Shown here piece by piece: positions 1 to 11,928 of a stretch of 64,000 bases of DNA. The stretch is from contig CAJNDS010000434.1 in NCBI GenBank assembly GCA_905221605.1, positions 62,001 through 126,000 on the forward strand, given 5' to 3'. Made by a program: the position numbers and the translations under genes. The notes beneath the pieces are model-generated. The model was not told where the DNA came from. It ran no database searches and saw nothing but the letters and a program-made list of their open reading frames with translations. The stretch is from Symbiodinium natans (Eukaryota; Sar; Dinophyceae; Suessiales; Symbiodiniaceae). The first letter of the stretch is position 1; each line of letters begins with the position of its first letter.

Positions 1-570
1 ACGTGTGGGGTTTCAGACTTCGGGGGGCTGGACATTCAAGAGCACAAGTGACGCTGCTATTGTCAACCGAGTCAACCGCGCGCGCGTGCATGTTTAGGCT
101 TGATGGTCAGGAACTTCGGAACAGGGCTTTTTCTCATGGCCACCTAGACAAACGCCAGGTCAGGCTAAGCCCGCCACATCGCACAGGCCTGACAAATGTC
201 ACTTAAAGAGCTCTTGGGAATACAGGAGCATGACAGGAACACCACAGGAATTTCTCGGGCTCGAGTGGAGCGGCGCACCCAAGAGCTCGGAAGACACGCG
301 GACACGGCGCGCGGACCTGTGGCCCCCCCAAAAAAACGACTGGCACCTTATCATGCCATGTTTGGCCTATGGAGGCCTCTCAAGTTGCTCGTTGGGCTGC
401 GCGGTTCCGAGTTGCTGCAGTTCCTGCCACTTGCTTGGAGCACGAGGCGCATCAGGACAACAGTAGGACAACTCTCACGGCAGCCTTCATCCGTTGTTCG
501 GCCAGCTTGTTCAGCTCACAGCGCTGTGCGAAGTCGGCCTGATTTGATCTTTTGAGAACAGTGCTGTTGT
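1..570. other. No gene recognised
   Basis: I see no conserved protein block, RNA gene or strong repeat here. The open frames are short and out of step with one another. It may be intron or intergenic sequence. Confidence 0.4.
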
Positions 571-587
571 CATGTTCGAGCCTTCCA

Positions 588-643
588 CTGCGTTCCACTG
601 TGTTCCACTGTGTTACACCCCCACTGTCCCCACTGTGTTCCAC
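588..643. repeat. Short tandem repeat, about 10-bp unit
   Basis: Imperfect tandem copies of a unit close to GTTCCACTGT, drifting to CCCCACTGT in the middle. Only about five or six units. It is probably a small intergenic or intronic minisatellite. Confidence 0.6.
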
Positions 644-916
644 CATATTCCGCTTTTCTCCCTTCCGTGCCTCTGAGCGCCAGTCCACCTGCACGGAGTC
701 GAAAGAAGCTTGTGGGTCGACTTAGGGGTAGACGGTAGACTGGACAGAGGCATCTGCTTTTGTACTGCAACAGATCTACTGAGACGGCTACAGTACATGA
801 GACTCCTAGAAGTGCCAAGGGCAGCCGGACCTTCCCGGCCGAGAGCAGCTTCGCTGCAAGCTTCGTGTGCTGCTCGCTGGCCAGGTCGCCCCGTTCCCCT
901 TGAAAGCAGATGCAGC

Positions 917-1000
917 TAACTGCAAAACAACCGCAAAGCAACCGCAAAAAAAACAAAGCAACTGCAAAGAACTGCAAAGAACTGCAAAGCCATTGCAAAA
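917..1000. repeat. Tandem repeat of AACTGCAAAG type
   Basis: Imperfect direct repeats of a 9-10-bp A-rich unit (AACTGCAAAG and AACCGCAAAG variants) with an A-run in the middle. Confidence 0.6.
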
Positions 1001-1178
1001 GCCCAAACAACCGAGGGAGCCACCCGAGAGCAGCGTGACCAACTCCTGCCCGAGCGCCGCATGGTCGTCGGGGAGGACCTTGGCCAGCTCGGAATTTACG
1101 GATCTATAAAAGGGCAGTGTGGCCCAATGGACACAAACAGGTGCTGTTACATGTACTGTTACAGCAATGTCCTCATTT

Positions 1179-1300
1179 ACTTGCAGGTTCATGGGTAGCT
1201 ATAACTGGGGTTATAAGTGGGATAACTATTGTTCTACGCGGTTATAACCTTGTTTAGGGCACTTAAAACCCCACCTATAACTGCCCATGAACCTTCAAGT
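1179..1300. mobile_element. Small inverted-repeat (MITE-like) element
   Basis: A 122-bp segment begins with ACTTGCAGGTTCATGGGTAG and ends with the near-perfect reverse complement of that sequence (CTGCCCATGAACCTTCAAGT). The arms continue inward through TATAACTGGGGTT and AACCCCACCTATA, so about 30 bases on each side can pair. The loop is AT-rich with several TTATAA motifs and there is no coding capacity. This architecture matches a non-autonomous inverted-repeat transposon or a hairpin-forming relic. No clear target-site duplication was seen at the outer ends. Confidence 0.6.
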
Positions 1301-2141
1301 ACAGTATCTTGCAGTGCCCTGAGACTCCCTGCGCGGGCCAGCAGGAGGCGCAGGCCCCGGCTGTCGGCTTGCGCGTTGCCTCAGCTGTCTGCAGCAACGG
1401 GGTTGTGTGGATGTTCTGACCAGACCTGGGGGCACTGCTGGTCTGCTGGGCAGCACTCTGCAGCAGCACTTCGGCCTCTGCAGCAGCACTTCGACCTATA
1501 AGTAGGGGTTAGGGGGGGGGATCATTGAGGCTTTCAGCGGCTTTTCGTCTTAGCAGCTGAGGATGCAGCTGCATGGCAGCGGAGCAGGGACTGCCAAAAT
1601 CTGGCACGCGGAGCGGGCTAATAGAGTCGGTAGAGTGTAGAGTGGCATGGCAGCTACTTTGCGGCGCGCGGTGCGCAACCGGCCGACGCGACACGTCTTT
1701 GGCCACGCCGATGTCACTTGAGAGACTCGCGGTGCCCAGCTGACGACACCACGCCTGCTGGCGCGTTACAAGCTCAACTCGACTCTTGCTTCGTGGATCT
1801 TCGAGAATCTCGCAAGATGGCTAATGACCTTCAGCTCAAACGATTATACTAAGTTTCTGTTTCGTCTTTTGTAGATCCACCCCGCAACTCAGACCTAACC
1901 TGAATGGCATCGGGCACTTTGACCATGAAAAATGAAAAATCTGAGGTTTTTGTCACAAGGCCTGTAGGTTGTACACTTGAACGTATTAAAAAGGATACAC
2001 CGACACAAACAACCACAAAAAAAATCTGGACCGGCTGGAGAAGGCACCTGGCAAAGCTGGTCGACAGCAGGGCACCCTGCGGAGGCAGCTGCCTGCCTCA
2101 GCTCTTAACTTTCAGGTACTTATAAGGACCTGGGGGACGAG

Positions 2142-2190
2142 CGAATGGCGGGAAATGACGGGAAATGGCGGGAAATGGCGGGAAAGGGAG
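2142..2190. repeat. 10-bp tandem repeat, GGCGGGAAAT
   Basis: About four to five head-to-tail copies of GGCGGGAAAT with one GA variant. Confidence 0.7.
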
Positions 2191-2239
2191 GCTATAGGCA
2201 TCCTGATGCTGAGCACTACGGTAGCAAGGAGCCAACATT

Positions 2240-2350
2240 CCTATGACCTGAGGCTGCTGCGCTTGCGCCTCAAGCTGTTCATCACCCGTGTCGGAGCCGA
2301 CAATGCGCTGCTTGACCTCCCAAGCACCATCATGCTCCAACAGGCGGAAC
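2240..2350 (-). CDS. Possible exon, weakly KH-domain-like
   Basis: The minus strand reads FRLLEHDGAWEVKQRIVG followed by SDTGDEQLEAQAQQ. The block WEVKQRIVGxxG resembles the first helix and GxxG loop of the KH-like RNA-binding domains common in dinoflagellates, but the loop reads GSDTGD rather than a clean GxxG and no second conserved block was found nearby. No splice boundaries could be fixed. It could be chance; treat it as a lead only. Confidence 0.2.
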
Positions 2351-4077
2351 CCGGAAGGCAGTGCAAAAGACCTCCTTTGCTGTGGCCACGATAGTGCTGC
2401 TCTGCCTGCTCTCGCTCGGGCTCGCACACTCCAAACACAAAGGTCTCTCTTTGACCCTTTTCCCGAACATCCGGAGAGTTCCTGTGGCCCCGGCTCGCGG
2501 ACTTTGCCGAGAGCGTCATTGAGCCACGGCATGAGGCATGGCTCACGCGCTTGGTGAGAGACAGAGCACCTTACGCCTTCAATGTGTACAGCTCATGCAC
2601 CAAAAAAAATTAGGGATCCCGATAAGGTACCCCAAATTTCGGCAATGGGGGGAATAGTTGGGACTCGTACGCTCATGCCCTGCTCGCAATGGAAGATAAT
2701 GGAGGTCCATGCAAGGAGATTTATCATCCATGTGCGAAGCTGTACGCAACACCGACTCTGGGCCCAGGCAAGATGTGTTCAGCCAGGATGATGACATCCA
2801 CACAAACAAGAACAACAAGCAAAGACCACAAAGGCAGAGGAAGTCGGTGGATTGTGTTGCTGCGAATGCTGCCAGGGCCACCGTTGCCATGGCTTGCGGG
2901 AAACTTTGCAGGATTGTGTGCAACATGCATCGGACGCCTGCATGCAAAATGTGGCTACACCGCAAAAGTCTCGGTGAATCGACCGTGTGGCAAAGAATCA
3001 CCGTCATCGAGTGGCTTGCCAGCTCAGAGCCTGTTTCTGGTGCTACTCAAATGCATCTTGAAAACCTTCTTCTTCTTCTTGCCCTCATCATCATGTTCTG
3101 TGTTAGCCTCGACGCCGATGCTGGTCGTGTTTCGCTTAAAGCCGCCACCACCACCGCCGCCGCCGCCATCATCACAAAACGCCTCTCCGTGTCTGCGACT
3201 TTTTCATGCACGCAGCCTTCGTCACACGGCGATTCTGCAAGCCTACTTCCTTGCATCCTCCATCGACATGGAGGCGCGCTCTGCGCGCTCTGATGCCTGG
3301 CAACAAACTCGAAGATGGGATGCCGAGACTGGAAAGGCCGCCAGCGCACAAACCGGTCCTGCTCCATACGCAAAAACAGCCCGTCGTAGACGCTTTCGCA
3401 CTCGTCGCAGGTCTGTACGGCCGTCGAACTCGTCGCAGCGCCGCACGCTCCCCCATTGACCTCATGATCACACTCGCACCGCAACAGAAAACAACTTTGT
3501 CGTGCGGAAGATGCACAATTATACAATGTTGGTAAGAACTCGGAGACGCACGAGAAAGCTGTAGCCAGACGAGTCTTCTCCCTGATGACAGGCAAGCAGT
3601 TCAAACGCTTGGTTGCGTATGAAATCCTCGAGTTGGGGCTTACATTCTACTTTCATGCTTTCAGTACGTCTTCTATCTTCATTCTTAACATTACAATCAT
3701 AATTTTCACGGGGAAGCCAAAAGGAAGACATCATTTGCCCTTTTAAGAGAGTCCATTTCCCCATTAAATTAAGTGTAACCGTGGGGCTCGCAAACATAAT
3801 ATTATAATGGAATATGAAAGCGAGTGAAAAAAGGGCCATTTTGGAATCCAGAAAATCAACCATTAAGTGCACCCTTAAAACCCCGTAATAGAAGCCCTTA
3901 TAGTTATAGTTAATATTATTAATACGGTCACAAGGAATGACCTTAAAGACAGCACAAATTAGGAAAAGGAGATAAAAGAGCCTTCCCGCCCCCGCACCCG
4001 CACAGCAACACACTTCCCGCCCTGCACAGGCTGGTAGAAATGTATTACTGGGCTCCAATGCATGCCCAAACCCCCTC

Positions 4078-4472
4078 GCCCTTCCCGACCTTCCTGACCT
4101 TCCTGCCCTTCCCGCCCTTCCCGCCCCCACACCCGCACAGCAACACACTTCCCGCCCTGCACAGGCCCCCATGCCTGGTAGGTTCCCTTCCCGCAACAAA
4201 CGCCGCCGCCCTTCCCGCCCTTCCCGCCCTTCCCGCCCTTCCCGCCCTTCCCGCCCTTCCCGCCCTTCCCCCCTTCCCGCCCTTCCCGCCCTTCCCGCCC
4301 TTCCCGCCCTTACCGCCTTCCCCGCCCCCGCCCTTCCCGCCCTGCGCCCTTCCATTCCCACCCTTCCCGCCTTCCGCCCTTCCCCCGCCCTCCCCCCCCC
4401 CTTCCCGCCCTTCCCGCCTCCCCGCCCTTCCCGCCCTTCCCGCCCCCACACCCGCACAGCAACACACTTCCC
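4078..4472. repeat. 9-bp minisatellite CCCTTCCCG with duplicated flanks
   Basis: The core (about 4200-4445) is a run of CCCTTCCCG units with interspersed C-rich variants, giving long but meaningless Pro/Ser/Arg or Gly/Arg/Glu frames on both strands. A flanking block containing CCGCACAGCAACACACTTCC occurs at about 3988, 4132 and 4450. A block reading CTGGTAGAAATGT then GGGCTCCAATGCATGCCC occurs at about 4030 and 4486. The tract therefore grew both by 9-bp slippage and by duplication of a larger unit. Confidence 0.85.
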
Positions 4473-4785
4473 GCCCTGCACCCCTGGTAGAAATGTTTTA
4501 CAGGGCTCCAATGCATGCCCAACCGCACCTCAGACTGCAACTTGAGCGCTTGCCTCTTTTCGCTACTTCGAGCCACTCCCCAACCCACACTAGAACCGAC
4601 TCGACATTGGTCCGGATTGACCCAACAAAAACCCAATTTTGTCTCATGTTGCCGGAATCACGAACAGTTGCAGCACGTTGCATGAGGTTTACCTGGGTTT
4701 GCCCCACAGACAGCACCGGCACTGATTTTTCGAGACTTCTTGATAACAAGCAGCATCGCAACTGGTTTGCCTCCATACTGTCCGC

Positions 4786-5106
4786 TTATGCTCCGGAAGC
4801 ATGTGTAACAACTATCCACGTCAGCTTGAGAATCCCCCCTCCCACGCGGAAGAAGTCGCCAAGAGGTCTGACAAGTGTGAGGATCACGCCACCACGACCA
4901 CGTGCAAGAATGTGGAAGGGGGCTCGAAGGTCGAGAGCCAACCCTATGATGCCCATGATAAGCACCTCATCGAGCATTAGATTTGAGGCATCCCTGTCGC
5001 AATACAAATTGGTCAGGGTGAGATCGTCCCGCAAGAAAGTGCCCATCGCGCAGAGATAGCGCCAATAAGCACTAACAATCACTAATAAGACAGTTGGATA
5101 GCTCAC
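4786..5106 (-). CDS. Candidate exon(s), unrecognised hydrophobic protein
   Basis: One open minus-strand frame of about 100 codons contains acidic and hydrophobic blocks such as YLCAMGTFLRDDLTLTNLY and LDEVLIMGIIGLALDLRAP. The second could be a membrane segment. No family was recognised and no start codon or splice sites can be assigned. A frame of this length can arise by chance at this base composition. Confidence 0.2.
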   Translation of the reverse strand: MSYPTVLLVIVSAYWRYLCAMGTFLRDDLTLTNLYCDRDASNLMLDEVLIMGIIGLALDLRAPFHILARGRGGVILTLVRPLGDFFRVGGGILKLTWIVVTHASGA

Positions 5107-5631
5107 GGAAGGGAAGATTGTCTTGTTCGTATTTATTGGTCGTGCTGGTAAGTATACCCCCCAAAGCGAAAGCAGTCCAAATTTTCAGAAATCCACACAT
5201 GAGCAAACGCACTGATGCAGTGAACGAATCACGTTCTATTTTCACATCATCTGACTCGTCTTGTCAATTGACCGGAGCGCTTCCGAACTCTCCTCACGCG
5301 CCTATCCCGCCAGCGAGTTTTGAGTTTCGGCTCTTCTCTTTGGACCGCTGTGGCTGTTGAAGAATTTTCCTACATCTAGCCTGCGATGCGTGGAATTTCT
5401 CGTTACATGCATGCTGAGCCTTTCGGAGGGATGGGGCCCAGGCAACAATGGCAGCCTGGAGAAACAGCTCGTCGCTGAGCTTACTTGCGAGCCAGGATGC
5501 CTTTCACTGAATGGTGAAACCGAAGCAGACGTTCAAGACAAACGATCACAAATTGCATGGCCTCAGAAACATGTTTGGCTTAGTCATGTTTATCGACTCT
5601 GCATTCGCAGCACGCCAGAAGTAACTAATCT

Positions 5632-5976
5632 TCAAGGCCGGCTACACCAAATACCGCGCTTTCGAAGAGCCTGGCACCGGGCTCGCTTGATCGCTCCACC
5701 CGCAGCTTCATCACTGTGGCTACTGTGGATCATTCTACGGGCGAAACAATATATTCCATTCTTGATCATTCTTGCAGAAACTGTGGAACATCTGCCGTGT
5801 TCATACGGATACATGCCTTCAGCTGCTGCTTGAAAGCGCGTGCGCCGGACTTCTTCAACATCTTTCTGCTGGGCCTCTGCAGACTGGCGAACGGATCCAA
5901 GTAACTCAACACGTTGACCAAAATGTGCACGTCTCACCTGTCTGAGTTCGTTGCTGGCTAGGTCGCCCAACTTCAA
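5632..5976 (-). CDS. Candidate exon, possible coiled coil
   Basis: The minus-strand frame includes LGDLASNELRQVRRAHFGQR and AEAQQKDVEEVRRTRFQAA. These are rich in Glu, Gln, Arg and Leu with coiled-coil-like spacing. A second possible piece, TDLHMEILN followed by GTAGTC, lies near 6170. No family was recognised. Confidence 0.25.
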   Translation of the reverse strand: MKLGDLASNELRQVRRAHFGQRVELLGSVRQSAEAQQKDVEEVRRTRFQAAAEGMYPYEHGRCSTVSARMIKNGIYCFARRMIHSSHSDEAAGGAIKRARCQALRKRGIWCSRP

Positions 5977-6879
5977 CTTCCGCGGACGCGCGACTCTCTG
6001 TCAAACACCTTGGCTGAGCCCCTCAACTTCATCGACGGGGAGGCCTGGCTAAGAGTCCAGCATCTGCGATGCTTTTCGCCTCGAATCCATCAGAAACCTG
6101 ATTTCTGCTCCAGATCTGCAAAAATATCGTCAATGCATTGCCGTCACAGCAGTCAGACTACGTTCAAAATCTCCATGTGCAAGTCTGTAGCGCTAATCCG
6201 CAAGTGATCTGGCATCGGTTTACACATCAAACGCGACAAAAAGAGACAGATAGATGGGGTAGACTCATCTAGCAAGCGCACTCACCAGACGCTGGAGCTC
6301 TCGATTTTGGGGTCTTTCTCCCCTCGTCCTTTTGCGGCTCCTCCTCCTCCTCCTTCGTTAATGGGGAAGCAAACAGATGTGGAGGGCACAGAGCTCAAAC
6401 AAAAGAAAGTCAGAGCGATGGACAAACAAAGAGAGAGGAGGGGAGAGAGGACAGTCCAGCAGGGAAGCAACCACTGCTTCCAATCGTCCCCGCTCGGATC
6501 GAGAAGGGACGTCTGTGAGTGCTGAAGCACCACTTCATTTTCCAACCCGGTTTTAACTTCTGGGGCTTGTGCATCTTTGTGTCAGCTTTGCCTTCTGAAC
6601 TTTGCCCCAGCGGGTGAGCCGGCGCACACTGAGTTTGGGATATAGTGAAGGAACATGGCACAGAGACGGAGTCCCACGTGCTTATTAAATTCATACGTTG
6701 CACTCGTTGTTAGCTTGGAAAACGCCTTGCATTGCCTTTGTCGCTGACACCGCTAGTGTGATGCGAAACTCGTGGGCCCCGGCTTGACAGAATGGCAATT
6801 GAAATTGAATGATAGCACCTGGCATTCGCACGTCCAACTCACCGAAACTAGAATACCAACCGTGCTATATGGCATCTCA

Positions 6880-7950
6880 TTTACCATGGCAGATATCAGA
6901 AGTCAGGCCACATGTTACAATTTGCGCAGAACTGCACAGATCTAAGCTTGAGAGGGGCCCGGCCTTGCGCAGTATCTCTTCCGGCCATGCACGAGCTGCT
7001 TGTAAGAAGCACACACCACAGAACATTGTCTGCAAGTGGGCATAGAACGTCTTCTGGAAGGCGTGCAAGATCTGATCAGAGGCGTGGGGTTGCCGAACCA
7101 AGGTCAGTACAGTTTTTAAGTTCGCAGGCCAGCAGATGCGCACAAGACTGAGCCTGGAATCCAAGGAAGCAAGTAGATACCTGCTTCGTCTCGGCCACAC
7201 ACAAGATGATGGCCTTGGGTCAGGTGGGATCGCACACCACTCTGAAGACTTGATCCAGCACGTGACCTGCCTCTTGCTTTTCAACGGTTGGGAAACGCTT
7301 CACGTACTTTGACTCGACCCAAGACTGGCCATGCAAGTTGCAGCTGACAGCCATGGCGACACTAGCTGACATCGGCAGAAGACATCATTTGAGAGCACGT
7401 TCAGCGAAAATACAACAACTGCCTTCACCTTGTGATCGATAGATTGCCACTCGTACCACCGAGACAGCGAGAACTCCATGGCACAGTGAAGGAGCTGGCA
7501 GTAAACAGCAAAGTGCGGAACGGTGCCCAATCGGACCCTGCGCGAACAGCAGAATTTCAGTTAGGCGCTAACCGCTGCTGAAATTTTCAATCCGTATCTT
7601 CCAAATACATGGCATAGTCAGCGCGGAGCTTCCCCTCGAAACAGGAAAAGTATGCACGTGTCAAAAGGCTCTTGAGCACAGAAGCACGAAATGTCCGGAA
7701 CAGGAAACATTCAACAGCTTTCATCTTTTTGACACGGATCGTGAGCTGAAACATCCCATTGCTCTGCGAGCTGTTGTCTTGCCGCAAATATGCTATCTCT
7801 GCTTTGGATGCATCTTGTCGCATGTTGCGTAACGTGGACAAACCGTAGCCAAGAACTGGACCCCAATACATGAGGGGAAGCTTAAAACCCCTGGGCGCAC
7901 CTGACGCCAAAAAAAGGAAATTGTGAATCTGTCTCTGCAACAAAGGCACG
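6880..7950 (-). CDS. Candidate exons of an unrecognised gene
   Basis: Several minus-strand blocks look like real protein: AYFSCFEGKLRADYAMYLED (about 7590-7650), WYEWQSIDHKVKAVVVFSL (about 7400-7460), WVESKYVKRFPTVEKQEAGH (about 7255-7320) and KAIILCVAETKQV (about 7175-7215). They sit in different frames 100-200 bases apart, the exon spacing seen in the identified genes of this window. I do not recognise the family, and no start or stop can be set. Confidence 0.3.
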
Positions 7951-7999
7951 GTTCGTGCCTAGAAGATCGCCGTCAGTTCTGTCACAGCCCTTACCTAGC

Positions 8000-9890
8000 T
8001 GACTAATCCTAAACCTAAAGCACTGCATAAGGTTCCCTCTTTTTCCCCGACAGCGAAGCGATGGGGTCTCCAGCCCATAGGTTTTGGAGCGCGCTCAGTG
8101 GAGCCTGAAGACATCCTTGATAGCACAGAACAAGTTTATGACAAGTCTGTGTGGCCGGACACCGGACTTGGAGTGAACGAACACAGAATAGCACAGGCGT
8201 GCGCGCTTTGAGCACTCTCGCATCTCGCTTCTCACCCCCCCTTCACACGAGGCTGATTTTGGGGCGCGGTCAAAGCTCGGAGGAGGAGACCGGCCGGTTC
8301 GGTTGAACCGAGTCCTTCATAAACCTCAGCTGCAGGTGATTTGATGCTTGATGTAGCCATTAGGATTCGGGGAGCCATCACTGCAACCGGCATCTCAGAA
8401 AGGGACTGTGCAAGACTCTTCTCCGTCAACTCTTCTTTGGCAAACGATTTGGTGAAGGTTTGGGGCGGCTTCACCAGGAGCTTCAGCGTGACCGAGGGGA
8501 ACTCCTCCGGGACTCAAGAAGCTGGGGCTCTCTCTTCCAGGAGAACAGCACGCAACACGAGGCTTCCTTGCAATCCATCTGCAGAAGCTTTGCTACAGGA
8601 TCGCGAATATCCAGGTAGGCAAATCCGTAGGATCTCCACTTCTTGGCAACTTTGTAAACGATGCGTGCATACCTACCAGGGCATGGCGGTTGTCCGCGAG
8701 CATGTTCGGTGGTTTGCAAAACTTCCGTTGAAGGCGCACTTCTTCGCCTGGGCGTCGAAGATGTCTGGATCGAAACACACGAAGACGTTGCCCTCACAAA
8801 AGATCTATTCTAAACCTTCAAGACTCTAGACTCCGAACCTCCCTGAACCCTAAAGCAGTCTTGGGATGGCGGCTCAGTTGAGGAAAGCAAGCTGAAAGCA
8901 AAAGGCCTTGGAACCTTTGCCAAAGACGCTTGTGAGGTCGTCCATGGTCGCCTGCATCAGGGCCGGGTGCCTTTCTGGGATCCCTATTTAGATGGTGCCG
9001 CCTGAAAACGGGTACCCAAAAAGGGACCCTAATTTAGGAAACTACCCATAGGCTGCATGAACTCTGCAACTCGGCTGGAAATACCAGCAGCACCAAGCTC
9101 GAAGCCTTGCCAAACAACGGCCTCTGCACGCCAGAGGCTTCACAACTCAAATCTTTTGGGGAAACGTCGTTCCGATGGCAGAGGCCCAGGCACATACTCC
9201 TTCTTCAAGAACTCCTCAATCATCTCCGTGCTTACTTGGCCAGATGCATCGAAGTGCTCCTGTCAGCTGCTTGCAGACTTTGCTGGGGGATGCTTAGGGC
9301 TTAGGGCTGAAAGAATCACGCATGCGGTGACAGTGCCACACACGGCGACGCTCTGTGCACAAGGGAGCTCCATCTCATTCACTCCGCGATACACCGCGGC
9401 GAAAGGCCTGTGCGAAGGATTCAGGTAGACGTCAGAATGCACCATGTGCAAGCGTTGCCAGTCGTAATCCGTCCTTCCTCTTCCTCCGTCCGACCAGAAG
9501 AGATATCTCATCCTGAACTTCCCCAGAAGGTGCTAAACAGTCTCACACAGCCTCACTGGCCCTCACCGTCATTAAGCAACCAGGGTCCTGCCACCCCAGC
9601 CATCCCTGTGCCCCTTCACCGCAACAGCATCCAACAGGTCCTGGGTTTCAGGGACACTGGCCATTGTAGTCAAAAGAGGCTTTGAGGGAAAAGACTTCCC
9701 CCATTCCCCATCCCAAAGTCCTGCAGCATAGGCCCGCCGGTGGCTGCAAACATGGTTTCCGTGGACTTCCGGCTCTGGACGGCTTTGTCGAACAGAGCCT
9801 GCGTCTCCTGAGCAAGCCCAAGATGCCTTTGAGCGAAACTTTGCTGTGACCTTCGCGTGCCGCGAGCATGCTTGCAAGAGGGTTTCTGGG
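8000..9890 (-). CDS. Unrecognised multi-exon gene
   Basis: Minus-strand blocks of coding character follow one another: QRHLGLAQETQALFDKAVQS (about 9775-9835), RYLFWSDGGRGRTDYDWQRL (about 9440-9510), HFDASGQVSTEMIEEFLKKE (about 9195-9265), ERHPALMQATMDDLTSVFGK (about 8925-8985), GNVFVCFDPDIFDAQAKKC (about 8735-8795) and FTKSFAKEELTEKSLAQSL (about 8400-8460). The third has a helix-loop-helix look like a degenerate EF-hand; a block PNPNGYIKHQI near 8355 is similar. The product cannot be named. The small exons in changing frames argue for one spliced gene, but it could be two. Confidence 0.4.
8990..9052. repeat. Copy of a dispersed AATTAGGGG-type repeat
   Basis: The reverse complement reads GTTTCCTAAATTAGGGTCCC and continues TTTTTGGGTACCC. 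It shares its core with copies at 35207-35303, 44005-44040 and 44949-45020. Confidence 0.5.
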
Positions 9891-10045
9891 GACATGCGGA
9901 ACGTATCACAGGTTCACACAAGCTTTTGCTGCCAAGCTGCAAACACTTCCACTGAAGGCGCGTCGACCGCAGCCACCTCATGCGAGCAACAGCTATTTCG
10001 AGGTGTCCGGTGGGTCTCGCCATGTACTGCCAATCGGGCTTGTAT

Positions 10046-10132
10046 ACTACATGCATAATATGCACACATATTATATACATATATACATACACCATATGTA
10101 TTCTTTTGTTCTATATATATATATATACGTGA
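10046..10132. repeat. AT-rich microsatellite
   Basis: TA- and CATA-rich simple sequence with a run of alternating TA at about 10114-10127. Confidence 0.8.
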
Positions 10133-10399
10133 ATGGTACCGCCCCCACAGTACGAAACTTTCAGCCAAGCGCACTTTCAAAGTGCTGTACTGTCCTCAAA
10201 AACCAACCTTTGGAAGAAGACCTGGGTGTACAGGCCTCCAGAATTGGTTTTCCGTACGGCACTTTCAAGGGTACTCCAAATGGAAACCATCTTGTCGTGA
10301 CGGCTTGTCTGTATAGGCCGTCAGAAGTGGCTTGGCTTTTTTCGGACAGCGACTTGCTGTTTACACGAATCAAGCCAATTCATTTTTTAAGGGCCGTGA

Positions 10400-10870
10400 T
10401 GTAAGTAATTTGGCTCATTGATTTCAATGCAGACAATCTTAATTGAGTTCAGTGCCTTTTGTAGTTCATTTAGTTCATTCGTTTCATTTAGTTCGAGGCC
10501 TACTGTCTACTTAACCCGTCAGCAAAAACCAATTAAACTGTTGAAATTACCTTAATTAGTAGGAAACACAAACCTTTGTACATTTAAGTGCTGCATTGTA
10601 TTTGTTAACGAAAACAATGACCTTGTTTGAGCTCATTCAATTAATGCATAAATCAAGCACTTAGATCGGGATTCCCATTACGTACCATGTTTCAAGGAAT
10701 GTACGAGTAGTAAATAAACAACTTGAGCTATCTTAACTAAAGTTTCATTAAATTCAGCGAATTGACTAATTCGAGGTGGTGGAAAACGTCATGAATCAAG
10801 ATTGTATTTTAGCTAGATAGTTCAGCGTAGCAAAATCACCCCTGCCGCTCTTTCGCCTACGTGCATGGCA
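10400..10870. other. AT-rich stretch without recognised gene
   Basis: Base composition drops to clearly AT-rich and the phrase TTTAGTTCATT recurs (around 10470-10495). No coding block or RNA gene was seen. The phrase TTTGGCTCATT at about 10408 resembles part of the dinoflagellate spliced leader but does not match it. Confidence 0.5.
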
Positions 10871-11524
10871 GCATCATCCATTCGATGCCATCTGGGCGTT
10901 GTAAACTTCTCCTGGCACTATTCGTTCATGCGATGCAAAAAAAGTTAACTTTCGCAGAAAAAAACGGAGGCGCCGGGACGGGGGGTCGCATACGAATATA
11001 TGCGTGTGTGTGTGTGTGTGCCTATGTGTGAAGCTAGTTTGTCGGCTAACCGCCTCAAGGCCACCCCCATAGAGGAATGAAAAGAGAGGCGCATAACACA
11101 TATGTCGATGAATGTCGATGTATCGTCTGAAGAAATTCTGTAACTTCTGATTCCGTACGAATATGTACAACATTAAACACATGTCAACCCAAAACCAAAC
11201 CCCGAACAACGAACAAAAAACAAAACACAACCGGACGCAATGCCTTCGAGCAGGAAATCTAATTCTTGTTCTGCTTTCAGCAAAACCACGCGCGGTGTAA
11301 GTGCGGTTGTAGCGCGCGCACACAAACTGACCAAGCGTAGGCTGGCATAAGAGGGCGGACACAACGTCGCGCGATCTCCGAAGTTGCCAGCTTTGTGACA
11401 TGCCACGCGACGACAACTAGAAGGAATCCCGGCCCCGGCATGCACCGTTCCTTGTAGTTCGCCGATAACTCGACACCGCCAAGGCTGCGGACGTTTGCGG
11501 ATGGGACAGGCATTCTGCAGCTAG

Positions 11525-11645
11525 ATGTGTATCTATATATATGTATATAAATATATAAATATAAAATATATATATATATATGTATATATATTTATATATA
11601 TGAATATATTACACATATGTGTATGTATAATACACACACACATCT
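11525..11645. repeat. TA/TATA microsatellite
   Basis: Alternating TA with ATATAAA and ATATGTA variants, ending in a short ACAC run. Confidence 0.85.
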
Positions 11646-11928
11646 GCTACTGCTTCCGGGCCAATGGAGCTTCCACTTGCCTTCGCATGTCAAAAATGAA
11701 GTACTGACGGTCATAGCCCCCAACACCTAAACCCAAACCGCCATAAATGCAAGTATGCATGAAAATATACACACGTTTGTTCTTCACCATTTATGCGTTT
11801 GTGTGTATACTTACGTGCCGAATATGCTTCCTGGTGCATATCATGCATCATGTGAGCATCTGCCCACATACACGTGTTGCACCGTGCTTTCCCACCGCCC
11901 GACGTGGTACCACCGGGGACCCTTTGCT

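Noticed and set aside
3047-3604. 185-codon minus-strand frame with an Ala/Val-rich hydrophobic stretch
   Set aside because: At this base composition about one such frame is expected by chance in a window of this size, and no domain or conserved motif is visible.
4040-5059. 339-codon plus-strand and 330-codon minus-strand open frames
   Set aside because: Both owe most of their length to the 9-bp CCCTTCCCG array, whose unit length keeps any frame open.
10404-10420. TTTGGCTCATT, similar to the 3' part of the spliced leader
   Set aside because: It diverges at the last bases (CATT where CAAG is needed) and lies in AT-rich sequence without a gene.
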